This document shows, one piece after another, positions 1-9,867 of a stretch of DNA of 64,000 bases (positions are counted from its first letter, which is position 1; the number at the start of each line of letters is the position of its first letter). The position numbers and the translations under genes are program-made. The notes under the pieces were generated by a model, which saw only the letters and a program-made list of their open reading frames with translations, did no database searches and had not been told where the DNA came from. Source of the DNA: Pteria penguin (taxonomy: Eukaryota; Mollusca; Bivalvia; Pterioida; Pteriidae); assembly GCA_035048485.1 (NCBI GenBank), contig CM068583.1:50140790-50204789 (forward strand), in the 5' to 3' direction.

Positions 1-226
1 AGTTGATACCTGCTGATTTGCCATCATGTAATTTACTTAACATATAGTGAACATTAGCTTCTGCTATTGGTCTTATTTTAAATGTTTGGGCTGGTATAAT
101 TTTCGTGTCTGTAAATTCGTTAGGGGAACTAAAAGTATTCACAGAATCTATTATATCATCTTTCATGAATTTATCTCACAATTTCGTGTCAAATTTATTA
201 AAAAGTTCAGCAATTTCTTTCAAATG
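1..226 (-). pseudogene. Non-LTR retrotransposon reverse transcriptase fragment (start of RT domain)
   Basis: Read on the minus strand, this stretch translates to a peptide with FSSPNEF, an FKIRPI block and LHDGKSAGIN at the window edge. The KSAGI motif after an L..L spacing is the usual opening of the RT domain in jockey/CR1/RTE-type non-LTR elements. An in-frame TGA lies near the start of the visible frame, so it looks dead. The rest of the RT would lie to the left of the window. The clade cannot be decided from this little sequence. Confidence 0.6.
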
Positions 227-1017
227 TAGTCTCAGCTATTGCTGCACCATCACATAGCTTGTTAGTGAGTGAGTTCCTTGTGGTACTTATTGCTTAATAC
301 CGCGCCATATATCTCCCACCACATGGCTTTCGGCTCGTTGCCCCCCCCCCCCCCCCTCAATAGTATCAATAAACAAAAGTAAATAACTCACTGCAGTCGA
401 CATGTCAAATTATCCCTCATATCGCCTCATCTTACCTTTGATTGTTTTCCATCCTCCGTGACCTCAACCCAAATGTCATTTAAACTTCGACAAGTACACT
501 TCCTAACATTCCGTGTATATTTGTTTGTTTTTCGAGTTGCATGCGCCGTTTCGAGGTGAAAATAAGCTTCATTCGAAAGAAAAGGAGGAATCTGTATTTT
601 CCTGGGTAGACAAAACTGAGGTATAAGTTTTCTATTAATATCTAAGCTTTTGAGCAGTCAGATTTCAATGTCAAGAGAGAATTTGAATTTCATAATTGTC
701 GCCTTGTCATTTCTTAATTCACATTCTTACTTTCAAAGTCTAGACGTAATCATTTTGTCCGGATTGACTATAACCCTTGTGTCCAGTCTATAACTGTATG
801 GTATATATTACTGTATAAAGGAACAGAACAGTATCTGTGCACTCACATCATTAGATTTTGAATTTTGCATGGTTTTCTCATAGAGCTTTTCTAGGAAGTA
901 ACTACATACTACATAGGACTTTAGTGTTGTTTGTACATAACCATTAAAATAATTCAAATTCAGAAAGAGGGTCTTCAAGGTTTCTTGAAGTACTTTAAAC
1001 TCAAATATTGATACTAA
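227..1017. other. No gene seen; AT-rich non-coding with a C homopolymer
   Basis: I see no splice-flanked open frame or recognisable element. A run of 16 C lies at 341-356. Confidence 0.5.
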
Positions 1018-1088
1018 AGACATTTCGATATAAAATGAAACTCATCTTCAGTATCTGTGTTGCAAAATGGACAAATGCGATTCTGCAT
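1018..1088 (-). pseudogene. Degenerate non-LTR pol C-terminal zinc-knuckle-like scrap
   Basis: The minus strand reads RICPFC..DTEDEFHFISKC. This CPxC...EDExHFxxxC pattern is common near the C-terminus of invertebrate non-LTR pol proteins. The frame breaks with stops soon after. It lies upstream (in minus orientation) of the RT fragment at 1-226, so the two are not one collinear copy. Confidence 0.4.
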
Positions 1089-2998
1089 ATGTATTTTCAT
1101 CTCTGTAGACTAGTTTTATTTAACAGTTAGAAGAAAAACATTACTTACAAATAAATATCGAATATTGATTATACATAAGTTTCGTGCATTGTGAATGACA
1201 TATGACTGCTATAATTGTGCTTACACATAAAACTGTTGATAGATAAATTTTATTCAGATTCATATTTTAAATAAAAATTTAATATAGATATTATTGATTG
1301 TCAACCTCTCTTTCACTGTAGTTATAAATTAACAATCTGCAAGCAGATGGCATTTCCAACTTCTAATGTTACGGCTGTGATAAGACAGTATACATTTCAA
1401 CGTGCACACCATTTTATCATGTGAAGATTTATTTAAGCAAATCCCCGTGAAATACAAGTTCAACCCCGTCTCCAAATCAAACCCATTTATATAGATTTTA
1501 TGCTAGAACATTCCGTATCAATTGCATTCTTTTATCATTTTGGCGATATCAAATAGCGTCATGCATGTACCGCTCCCTGCCGATGTTTGCAAATGTTTAT
1601 CATGACAGTTATAGGTGCTACTAGAAATTTCATTTTTGAAAGAATTTGATCAAACGTAACTATGTAGCACGAATATTCGTTTACCATGTCATATCATTTT
1701 ATAATATATTATTCTAAACATATTTGAAGTTATTTATCTTATGGAATTACTCACAATATTTGTTGTCTATAATCATTAAATGAATTCTTGCGTACTCTAG
1801 CGCACTCTGGTGTGTTACAACGGTGACAGTCTTTTTCCTCCCTGTAACACACTTCGAGTCTGCTGGAGCACCGGGTTTAGAGCGCAATCTGCCAATCTTG
1901 AAATCATAATTTGGTCATTTAATTTTTGTACTTGATTTGTCTACACATATGGATACATTTGAAGTTGTATTCCTTTTCACGACATATCTTGGCTTTTGAA
2001 TTTGTGCTTTAAAATTTCATCAACTGCAATGCTAATTACTATCCCAGTGCAGTACCACAAAGAATGCATAACAAGCGCTACGTAGTTTTATGTTACATTT
2101 GTAATTATTCACAACAATCTCTTTTTTTTCAAGAAACAATGTAATATAAATTTAACGAATTTACAGGTGTGTGTACTACAAAATTAATCGTTTCTATAAA
2201 CATATGCACATAATTTTATCATTGTCAAGCCTTGAGCTATAAAAAATAAAAATAAATAAATAAAAAATAAAAAATAAAGCAAAGTGAAGATATCGGTATG
2301 CAGTTAAACTATGCATATATTCATATATCATATCGCGATTTTTTCATCTCTTTACACGACTTTTTACAGCGAATCGCTTGTCGCACGTTTAGGCCTATTT
2401 GTCGCACGATTCGGCGTGCGACAGCCTGAGTGCGACAGGTTAGACACCCTTGGACGCCGCTCACCTTTTTGTTTTTAGTTATGACCCAATATAGCCTATA
2501 ATTTACGTGGCCCCAGTGTAATATATAATGGAAGGTATGATCAAACATTCCAAAGTCAGTATCATTTTGAGTCAGTTGTACACCAGTCGATCGGCTCCTG
2601 TGTATTATAATGTAACTATTTTAATTGTTCTGCCTCCGGATCGATAAGTCGGGGCATATTGTTTTTGTCATGTCTAAGTCTGTCTGTTTGTCTTTCTGTC
2701 TGTCAACAGATACCTTAACCTTAACATTTTAAAAAATTATTATTATCTTATTATCTATTATCATACGTAATATGGCAGGGAGGTATATTTAAATACGTGT
2801 TTAAGGTAATTATATTGTAATACATTTTAAGCGATAATATTTTGCATCATATAAATGAGATACTAGTATATGCATATTTTACTATAGCATAGGCAGATCT
2901 AGAAATCTGAATATCTACTGGTGACATTTCCAAAAGATGATAGTATCTTGCGGAAAATGGCGCCTTTTGTGTTCTAATTCATTTCTTCTTGCTTTCAG
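1089..2998. other. No gene seen
   Basis: AT-rich sequence without supported exons. Small hairpin-prone stretches occur near 1818-1855 (tgtgttac...gtaacaca) and 2376-2432 (repeated gtcgcac/gtgcgac), but nothing I can assign. Confidence 0.45.
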
Positions 2999-3352
2999 AG
3001 ACAGAACAAAGATAACTCTGTAGTGTGGAGATGCAGCGTTAGAAACAAAGTTCAAACATGTCCCATGATTGTGCATCCACATCAAGATGTCTTCTCCACC
3101 TATGATCAACACCACACCCACCAATCCAAACCTGGAATCCTGCGTGTCATCACTATTAAGAAGAAAGTATGCGACAAGGCCATGAAAGAACTATTCGTAC
3201 CCGCACCTACAATCGTGGACCAGATCTTTCAAGAGTATGCTGATTCGAAGGAACCAGAACATGCCAGACCAAACCCCACCCAGTTAGCCCGGACAGCAAA
3301 CAGGAAAAGACAACAGTCCAAACCAGACAACCCAACAGATCTATCTTTTCAG
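2999..3352 (+). pseudogene. MULE transposase, 5' exon with FLYWCH-like zinc-finger part
   Basis: This is an open 118-codon block after a good acceptor (gctttcag) and before a donor (cag|gtaaat). It contains WRCSVRNKVQTCP and a later DQHHTHQSKPGI. The W-x-C...C...HxH arrangement is that of the FLYWCH-type DNA-binding domain found N-terminal in Mutator-like transposases. A basic stretch, ANRKRQQ, follows. It joins in phase with the exon at 3575. The element is broken further on, so I treat the whole as a pseudogene. The first exon, upstream of 2999, was not found. Confidence 0.7.
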
Positions 3353-3574
3353 GTAAATATATTTATAAAAGATACTTGTTAAAAATTTGATATTGATTTG
3401 ATTGAAAATTAAATGAAATTAGAAATTTTATATTGATTTCACATGCTAATGTTGCTTAATTCATATCTGAAGTAATATGGAATATGTCAATATTGCTTTT
3501 CACGCTTAAGTGGTATCGGTAATCGGTTTATCGAGAGCAAATCGTATTCATTCTTTACTTATTTTCTGTTTTAG

Positions 3575-3855
3575 GTTGACGAGGATTTCATCACAAATAT
3601 ATGGAGACGAACTTCTACCGTGGAAATGTGAGATCGGGGACTAAACGCCATCTACTATTCGCCACCAACCGACAGCGCCAGCTACTTACTAATGCCAAGA
3701 CCTGGTATATTGATGGTACCTTTAAGATAGTCAGCAGACAATTCTACTAACTTCTATCTATTCACTCATTCGTATGCTCTGGAGAAGATATGAAGCAGTT
3801 ACCTGGTATTTTTGTCCTTATGTCTGGTAAGAGTAAGCGAGGTTATAAAAAAGGT
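3575..3855 (+). pseudogene. MULE transposase, exon with first catalytic Asp (WYIDGTFK)
   Basis: The exon begins VDEDFI after an acceptor (ttttag). A frame change to GTKRHLLFATNRQR follows, then TWYIDGTFKIVSRQF, the conserved WxxDGTF block carrying the first Asp of the MULE DDE triad (near 3706-3724). A TAA stop and second frame change follow, and then LLSIHSF and LPGIFVLMSGKSKRGY, also typical of MULEs. At least two frame changes and one stop make it non-functional. Confidence 0.75.
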
Positions 3856-4040
3856 GAATTCTAACATGAGTATCATAATAATGTTATAAGTAAATTATAC
3901 TATGTTTTATTTTTGTTATATATTACATATGTATCAATTCCTCGTTAATTATTGATGTGTTAATTGAATCTATATCTTCAGGTCCAGATGTAATAATTAT
4001 GTCTTCATAATCATAACATGTATATTCTTTATTGTTTTAG

Positions 4041-4077
4041 GTTTCAAAGCTATATTGGACCTACTACCAGGGACCAG
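4041..4077 (+). pseudogene. MULE transposase, short exon fragment
   Basis: A 37-nt block between acceptor gttttag and donor ccag|gtatg reads FKAILDLLPG. In MULE transposases a similar segment follows the ...YKK block. It supports an intron-containing MULE gene here. Confidence 0.45.
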
Positions 4078-4159
4078 GTATGATTTATATAACGTATGGA
4101 TCTAAATAATCTAAACAAACATGAATGTAATTATTACTATATATTTGCACAACTACTGT

Positions 4160-4717
4160 CAGGCGCGGATCCAGCCAGGCTTCCGTGGAGGGGGACTTTG
4201 TACCTTGTTCCCCCTACCAAGGATCTACCCTGCATCCACCGGGGACATATAGGCAGTCCCTAGACCCTGCGCCGAGTTTTACGCCTCCTCCAACTGAAAA
4301 TCTGGATCCATGCCTGATAAAATTTCCGTGAATTAGAACAAAAGGGGCCTAATACGGCACACACGATTTTGCAAGATTTTTGTCATATCTTCTCAGGGAA
4401 ATACCATCCCTACCTATGGGAGGGAGGGAGGTGTGAACATGATAATTTTTGACCGAAAATATTACGACAGTTTTCATCCGATTTCAGAGTTTTTGCGGAA
4501 TATTTGAAGTCAAGAAAATGTCGATGAATAATGCAAAAAAGCGCACCAGATTGCACCATTTTGCCTCATTTTTGCAAAATTTTCTCGGGGGAGGTCCCCC
4601 GAATCCCCACCTGTGGAGGGGCGGACCCCTCCCATAACCTCCCCATTTGGCCCCTCAGGCCTCAATTGTGAGGTACCCCCCCCCCCCCGGGCACATGAAG
4701 TTTTGGATCCGTGCCTG
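4160..4717. mobile_element. 558-bp GC-rich MITE, hAT-like termini, ACTGT flanking repeat
   Basis: The termini are inverted: CAGGCGCGGATCCA at the left and TGGATCCGTGCCTG at the right. ACTGT flanks both sides (4155-4159 and 4718-4722). The interior carries G- and C-runs and no transposase. An internal near-copy of the terminus (ggatccatgcctg, about 4302-4317) hints at a composite or older nested end. The short direct repeat is shorter than the 8 bp usual for hAT, so the superfamily is tentative. Confidence 0.55.
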
Positions 4718-4842
4718 ACTGTAATTGAGTGATCGTCAAGTGCCCGACATCACACATTTTGGCACACTTGTTCATTATGACGTCATAAATAAATGGCCCG
4801 TCAAACATGAATTTGACTATGACGCCACAATGGAACTACGCA

Positions 4843-5109
4843 TTGATTGATTGATTGATTTTTGTTTTACGTCACACCACGTATATGGTGACGGCATCTG
4901 CCTGATGCGGGGCATACAAATTTTGACCTTTGCAACGGACCCACCCGAAGCAGTGAGGGATCTTTAACGTGCCATGCATACCACGACACGGGGCCTCGGT
5001 TTTTACTGTCTCATCCGAAAGAAATGACACCGGCATGACCAGAGCGGGACTCGAACCCCGGCCTCCCGATCAGGAGTCCGACGCGATACCACTTGGCCAC
5101 GCCGGCTTA
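4843..5109 (-). mobile_element. tRNA-derived SINE, minus strand, 11-bp target-site duplication
   Basis: On the minus strand there is a tRNA-like head with box A TGGCCAAGTGG (5099-5089) and box B GGTTCGAGTCC (5057-5047), a conserved body, and a TCAATCAATCAA-type tail. A perfect 11-bp direct repeat, GGAACTACGCA, flanks it (4832-4842 and 5110-5120), so the insertion is complete. It lies in the MULE remnant region, head to head with the next SINE. Confidence 0.85.
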
Positions 5110-5164
5110 GGAACTACGCAAGACCTATGTATTTTATTTCTGTATAAAGTACATTGATCGATGA

Positions 5165-5433
5165 AGCCGGCGTGGCCTAGTGGTATCGCGTCGGACTCCT
5201 GATCGGGAGGCCGGGGTTCGAGTCCCGCTCTGGTCATGCCGTTGTCATGTCTTTCGGATGAGACAGTAAAAACCGAGGCCCCGTGTCGTGGTATGCATGG
5301 CACGTTAAAGATCCCTCACTGCTTCGGGTGGGTCCGTTGCAAAGGTCAAAATTTGTATGCCTCGCATCAGGCAGATGCCGTCACCATATTCGTGAAGTAT
5401 TCGTGGTGTGACGTAAAACAAAAATCAATCAAT
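5165..5433 (+). mobile_element. tRNA-derived SINE, plus strand, 13-bp target-site duplication
   Basis: Same family as the preceding SINE, with box A TGGCCTAGTGG (5173-5183) and box B GGTTCGAGTCC (5215-5225), and a tail ending in repeated atca units. A perfect 13-bp direct repeat, CATTGATCGATGA, flanks it (5152-5164 and 5434-5446). The two copies form a roughly 270-bp inverted repeat with a 55-bp spacer. The box A difference and body changes show that they are separate insertions. Confidence 0.87.
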
Positions 5434-5623
5434 CATTGATCGATGACGTCATAACGCCCCATACTTGACCCACTTTTCAACACAGAAAGCGATGTTTGGC
5501 AGACTTTTGACGGTTCAGTTTATAAATAGGAAATGGAAGTTTCCAGTATGATATTTTGGCGTTAAAGCGCATATATATATAAATATATAGAATTAGTGTC
5601 TTATTTTGTATTTTCATGCAGGA

Positions 5624-5935
5624 ATAAAGTATAATGTCTGATGCATTTATGAGATATAATGCGCTAACGCATAATGCACGGTCACGTTTTAAGTTTGTAT
5701 ATTTATATCCATATAATGTAACTTTGTCAGTAAAATTGTCTATCTTTTTAATTGTGACTACAATCAGCGATACTCAGCCCACAAGTTCATTAGGAGGCTG
5801 TTGGCCGTACCGTTTCTGCCTGCCGAACAGATTCCCTTCATCATCAAGATGAAAGAAACCACTACATCAGAAACAAGAACAACGCCTAGCGTGGCATAAT
5901 ACGCCCGTCGCTTAATTCGGACGGGATCAATTCGC
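5624..5935 (+). repeat. Duplicated segment, copy 1: MULE exon plus end of Helentron-like repeat
   Basis: This 312-bp segment recurs at 6669-6980 with only a handful of differences. Its 3' part reads YNQRYSAHKFIRRLL and FLPAEQIPF, a MULE transposase segment, and ends inside the terminus of the reverse repeat starting near 5874. In this copy the splice acceptor is lost (tttttaattgtgac). It therefore carries the junction between the MULE and the inserted element. Confidence 0.7.
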
Positions 5936-8026
5936 ATTTGGCATGATTTTCATGAAAAACATCTGTTTACTAAAATTAATTGCGTTTCATAGCATTTTAT
6001 CATAGGAATAAGTCCAAGGGCAATAACTCCTGCAGAAATGGTCCTATCGAACCCATCTTGGAACTTGACCTGCGAAAAAAAAACCTTGAAATTTTCTAGT
6101 ACAAGCAGCCCCCCCCCCCCAACACCCCAACACCCCCCTCCTAAAATTATAAATTTCTCAAAAATGAAGAAAAAGATATCAATACCTGTAAAATATGTGG
6201 AAGTTGGTACATTTTACTTGTTTCATGATTTTCATAATGTTTTTACAAAAATTAGATTTTTAATGAATTTTCAAAACAAAATCTTGAAATTTATAAGTCC
6301 AAGGGCCATAAATCTGTCAAAAGTGACCAATCGTAACAAAATTTGAACTGGTACTGACGCCGCTTGATATAAAGCTATATACCAAATTTCAATTCAAGAT
6401 CTTGAAAGACGGCAAAAAAGTCCGGAAAACATGACCTAGGACATATGGTCACCCCCCCCCCCCTAAAACTATAAATTTCTCAAAAATGAAAAAAAAAAAT
6501 ATTAAAACCCGTAATATATGTGATAGTTGGTACATTTTACTTGTTTCATGATAAATTTCATAATGGTTTGACCAAAAAATGATTTTTTATGAATTTCTGA
6601 AAAAAATCTTGAAATTTGTAAGTCCAAGTCAAAGTCCGGAAAACATGACCTAGGACATATGGTCACCCATAAAGTATAATGTCTGATGCAGTTATGAGAT
6701 ATAATGCGCTAACGCATAATGCACGGTCACGTTTTAAGTTTGTATATTTATATCCATATAATGTAACTTTGTCAGTAAAATTGTCTATCTTTTTCAGTGT
6801 GACTACAATCAGCGATACTCAGCCCACAAGTTCATTAGGAGGCTGTTGGCCGTACCGTTTCTGCCTGCCGAACAGATTCCCTTCATCTTCAAGATGAAAG
6901 AAACCACTACATCAGAAACAAGAACAACGCCTAGCGTGGCATAATACGCCCGTCGCTTAATTCGGACAGGATCAATTCGCCTGACCTAGGACATATGGTC
7001 ACCCCCCCCCCCCCTAAAAATATAAATTTCTCAAAAATGAAAAAAAGATATTAAAACCTGTAATATATGTGATAGTTGGTACATTTTACTTGTTTCATGA
7101 CAAATTTCATAATGTTTTGACCAAAAAATGATTTTTAATGAATTTCTGAAAAAATCTTGAAATTTATAAGTCCAAGGGCCATAAATCCGTCAAAAGTAGG
7201 TCAATCCTAACAAAACTCGAACTGGTACTGACGCCGCTTGAAATAAAGCTATATACTAAATTTCAACTCAATATCTTGAAAGACGGCAAAAAAATTCCAG
7301 AAAACATGACCTAGGACATATGGTCATCCCCCCTTAAAATCTTATATTATAAATTTCTAAAAAATGAAAAAAAAGATATTAAAACCCGTAACAAATGTGA
7401 TAGTTGGTACATTTTACTTGTTTCATGATAAATTTCATAATGTTTTGACAAAAAATAGATTTTTAATGAATTTCTGAAAAAAATCTTGAAATTTATAAGT
7501 CCAAGGGCCATAAATCCGTTAAAAGGAGGTCAATCGTAACAAAACTCGAACTGGTACTGACGTCGCTTGAAATAAAGCTATATACTGAATTTCAACTCAA
7601 TATCTTGAAAGACGGCAAAAAAGTCCGGAAAACATGACCTAGGACATATGGTCCCCCCCCCCTTAAATTATAAATTTCTCAAAAATGAAGAAAAAGATAT
7701 TAAAACCCGTAACATATGTGATAGTCGGTACATTTTACTTGTTTCATGAGAAATTTCATAATGTTTTGACAAAAAATAGATTTTTAATGAATTTCTGAAA
7801 AAATCTTGAAATTTATAAGTCCAAGGGCCATAAATCCGTCAAAAGTAGGTCAATCCTAACAAAACTCGAACTGGTACCAACGCCGCTTGAAATAAAGCTA
7901 TATACCTAATTTCAACTCAATATCTTGAAAGACGGCAAAAAAGGTCCGGAAAACATGACCCCGGACAGACGGACGCATGGACGGACAGCGCCATAACATA
8001 ATAAGTCCTGTCTAATGACGGGCGTA
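5874..8026 (-). mobile_element. Helentron-like (HINE-type) repeat, reverse orientation, with ~330-bp tandem units
   Basis: Read on the minus strand it starts tacgcccgtc (8026) and ends gggcgtattatgcc...ggcgttgttcttg (5874), matching the forward elements at 34371-36267 and 28613-29342. The interior is tandem units of about 330 bp, each with acatgacctaggacatatgg, poly-C, ataaatttctcaaaaatga and aagtccaagggccataaat (starts near 6430, 6645, 6980, 7306, 7638). It splits the MULE coding sequence. The Helentron label is inferred from the end structure. Confidence 0.55.
6669..6980 (+). repeat. Duplicated segment, copy 2, with intact MULE splice acceptor
   Basis: Copy of 5624-5935 lying inside the reverse Helentron-like repeat. 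It keeps tttttcag|tgtgac before the exon reading CDYNQRYSAHKF, where copy 1 has aatt in place of cagt. The offset between copies is constant (1045 bp) and no gaps are seen. Confidence 0.7.
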
Positions 8027-8043
8027 TAAAAATGCATTAACCA

Positions 8044-8390
8044 TTGACGTATGTCGACAGCACTTGGATCTACAACGCGATCTGGAACCCAGCAACTTGG
8101 AGTTTGTTTCTAAGGACCATCCGAACCAACAACGACGTAGAGGGGTATCACTACCGAATCAACAGAAGAGCGATGAAACCCAGACTTCCATTCTACACAC
8201 TGCTGTTGCTGCTGCACCAAGAGTCTGCTCTACTACCGACACGGATGAAGATGGTCAGTGGGGTAAACTGCTCCGGTACCAGAGGAAATCCACGAAGACG
8301 CTCCAAGGGAAAATTTTCCGGTTATGGGACGGGTATCAGACAGAAGACATCACCGTTTACCAGCTCCTCCGCAAATGTAGCAAGATGTAG
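8044..8390 (+). pseudogene. MULE transposase C-terminal part
   Basis: The first frame reads STWIYNAIWNPATWSLF then TIRTNNDVEGYHYRIN, the conserved MULE block before the C-terminus. The reading then moves to another frame, LLRYQRKSTKTLQGKIF and QLLRKCSKM followed by TAG at 8388-8390, the usual MULE ending. The frame change lies around 8160-8220. A polyadenylation-type AATAAA sits at 8639-8644. With 2999-4077 and 5750-5860 it outlines one decayed, intron-containing MULE gene. Confidence 0.75.
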
Positions 8391-8638
8391 ATCTACTCTC
8401 CAGTGTGCAGAGTCAAATATCATTCTAGCGGATGTATTTTCCTTCTGTATATGTCTATTAATTGTGAATCGTGTGTTAATTTTTATACCCAGTATGTATT
8501 TTATGTATTTATATTTATGCATTATTGTTCTCCTTGTATATGGATATTGAATGTGTTGTAATTGTGTGTGAATATTTTAATGCTTTTGTTGTATCGTACT
8601 TGCATTTCTCATTGTTTCTCTTGTAAAACATCCCGGCG

Positions 8639-8644
8639 AATAAA
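8639..8644 (+). terminator. Candidate polyadenylation signal of the MULE gene
   Basis: AATAAA about 250 nt after the MULE stop codon. A ttc microsatellite follows at 8652-8669. Confidence 0.35.
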
Positions 8645-8774
8645 ATGACAATCTTCTTCTTCTTCTTCCAATACGAAGTGTACTCAAAAGTTGAGCGTTA
8701 TACTTCATGTGGCAGTCAAGATAAAAGCCTCGCAGGGCAGTTTTATACAGTTAAAAAGTTAAAATCTTTGATCC

Positions 8775-9225
8775 TCATCCTAAGCTGAAGTGGGCAGGTG
8801 ATATGTAGCCCATTGCAGTCCGGTAGTCCTCCAAGGAACATGCTGATGTCATTGCTGATGGAAGTCTGTTCCAATCCCTGATGGTAAGCGGGAAGAAGGA
8901 GAACTGGTATACATCCTTTTTCGCTATTGGGATGCGAAAGGTATGTTGTCCCCTTGTCCTGGTGTCTGTCTGGATTAGGTATTGTTCTGCTGGAATGGCC
9001 ACCAGATTGTGCTGGATCTTGAATAGCAACAGAAGGCGGATCTTTACTCTTCTGATCTGTAGCGGTTCCCATCCCAAGGAGTTGACCATGCTGGTGACGC
9101 TGCCTGCTTTCCTATCCCAGTAGTTCCTTGTAGCGAATCGTGCTGCTCTACGTTGGACTTTCTCTATCTGGTTGCTCTGACCGCTAGTGTGAGTGTCCCA
9201 TATGGAGGCAGCGTGCTATGTATGT
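8775..9225 (-). pseudogene. Non-LTR retrotransposon pol, C-terminal end
   Basis: On the minus strand the frame reads AASIWDTHTSGQSNQIEKV, QRRAARFATRNYWD, LGWEPLQIRRVKIRLL, FSFFPLTIRDWNRLP and SLEDYRTAM, ending with TGA at 8777-8775. This is the tail of RT proteins in jockey/CR1-like elements of invertebrates. It is a 5'-truncated copy without RT catalytic motifs. A related tail is at the right end of the window (63857-64000, plus strand). Confidence 0.75.
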
Positions 9226-9700
9226 GTCAACTCTCATCCTTTATGAAATAACAAGTTATTCTATTAATTACAATAGAAAAGAGTCATACATCAATATGGA
9301 TAGACACGACTCCACATGGGGTGACTTGACAAGATATAATTCAGTAACAGAAAAATGAAGTTTGTAGATAAATCCGTTTCGCAGAAAATGGAAGTGACTG
9401 ATGCTAAGAATAAAGATAAAAAATTATAACAATAAATGTTAAGAAATAATTTCAAAATAACAGAAGGCTCTTTCGACGGGGCGACTTAACTTGACATTTT
9501 GGAGCCACTTAACTGATATAGGGCGACTTTACGTTGGGGCGACTTAACTTTGGGGTGAATTAACCGTAGACCACGGAACAATGTTATCCGTTATATGAAC
9601 AAACTTTAATTCGTGTAGTTGGACTTCCGCTGTCTGCAGCGGCGTCGCTGAATATAATTTTACAAAGACTTTTAGATGTATGTGTATATATATCGACACA
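9226..9700. other. Upstream region of gene A; no gene seen
   Basis: AT-rich. Several repeats of the gcgacttaac type occur at about 9478-9560 (gggcgacttaac, ggcgacttta, gggcgacttaac). The candidate 5' UTR and promoter of gene A would lie just before 9701, but no clear TATA box is visible in a convincing position. Confidence 0.4.
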
Positions 9701-9867
9701 ATGGCCGTCCATTTAGAAGATTCTAAGTATAAGAATATACTACTTGTGAATGATGTCTATGAACAATGGATGAAGGTGTTGACTGAGCTTGGAATCTCTC
9801 ATTCAGACCTAGCCGTTCACCTACTTACTGTCCACGAAAAATTATGTGCTCAGTGCTGCATTAACAG
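9701..9867 (+). CDS. Gene A exon 1 (N-terminal module)
   Basis: Starts at ATG 9701 (MAVHLEDSKYK) and ends before donor acag|gtaaaa in phase 2. It carries YEQW, LAVHLLTVHEKLC and AQC. About 14 of 32 residues match gene B exon 1 from the Tyr-Glu onward, including W, G, H-L, V-H-E and C-x-Q-C. An upstream in-frame ATG at 9680 is possible; the homology begins after 9701. Confidence 0.75.

Noticed and set aside
5165..5240. Functional tRNA gene
   Set aside because: It has pol III boxes but no foldable acceptor stem; it continues into a SINE body with target duplications.
4969..5303. Matching MPCIPRHGASVF frames on both strands
   Set aside because: They are the two inverted SINE copies; not coding.
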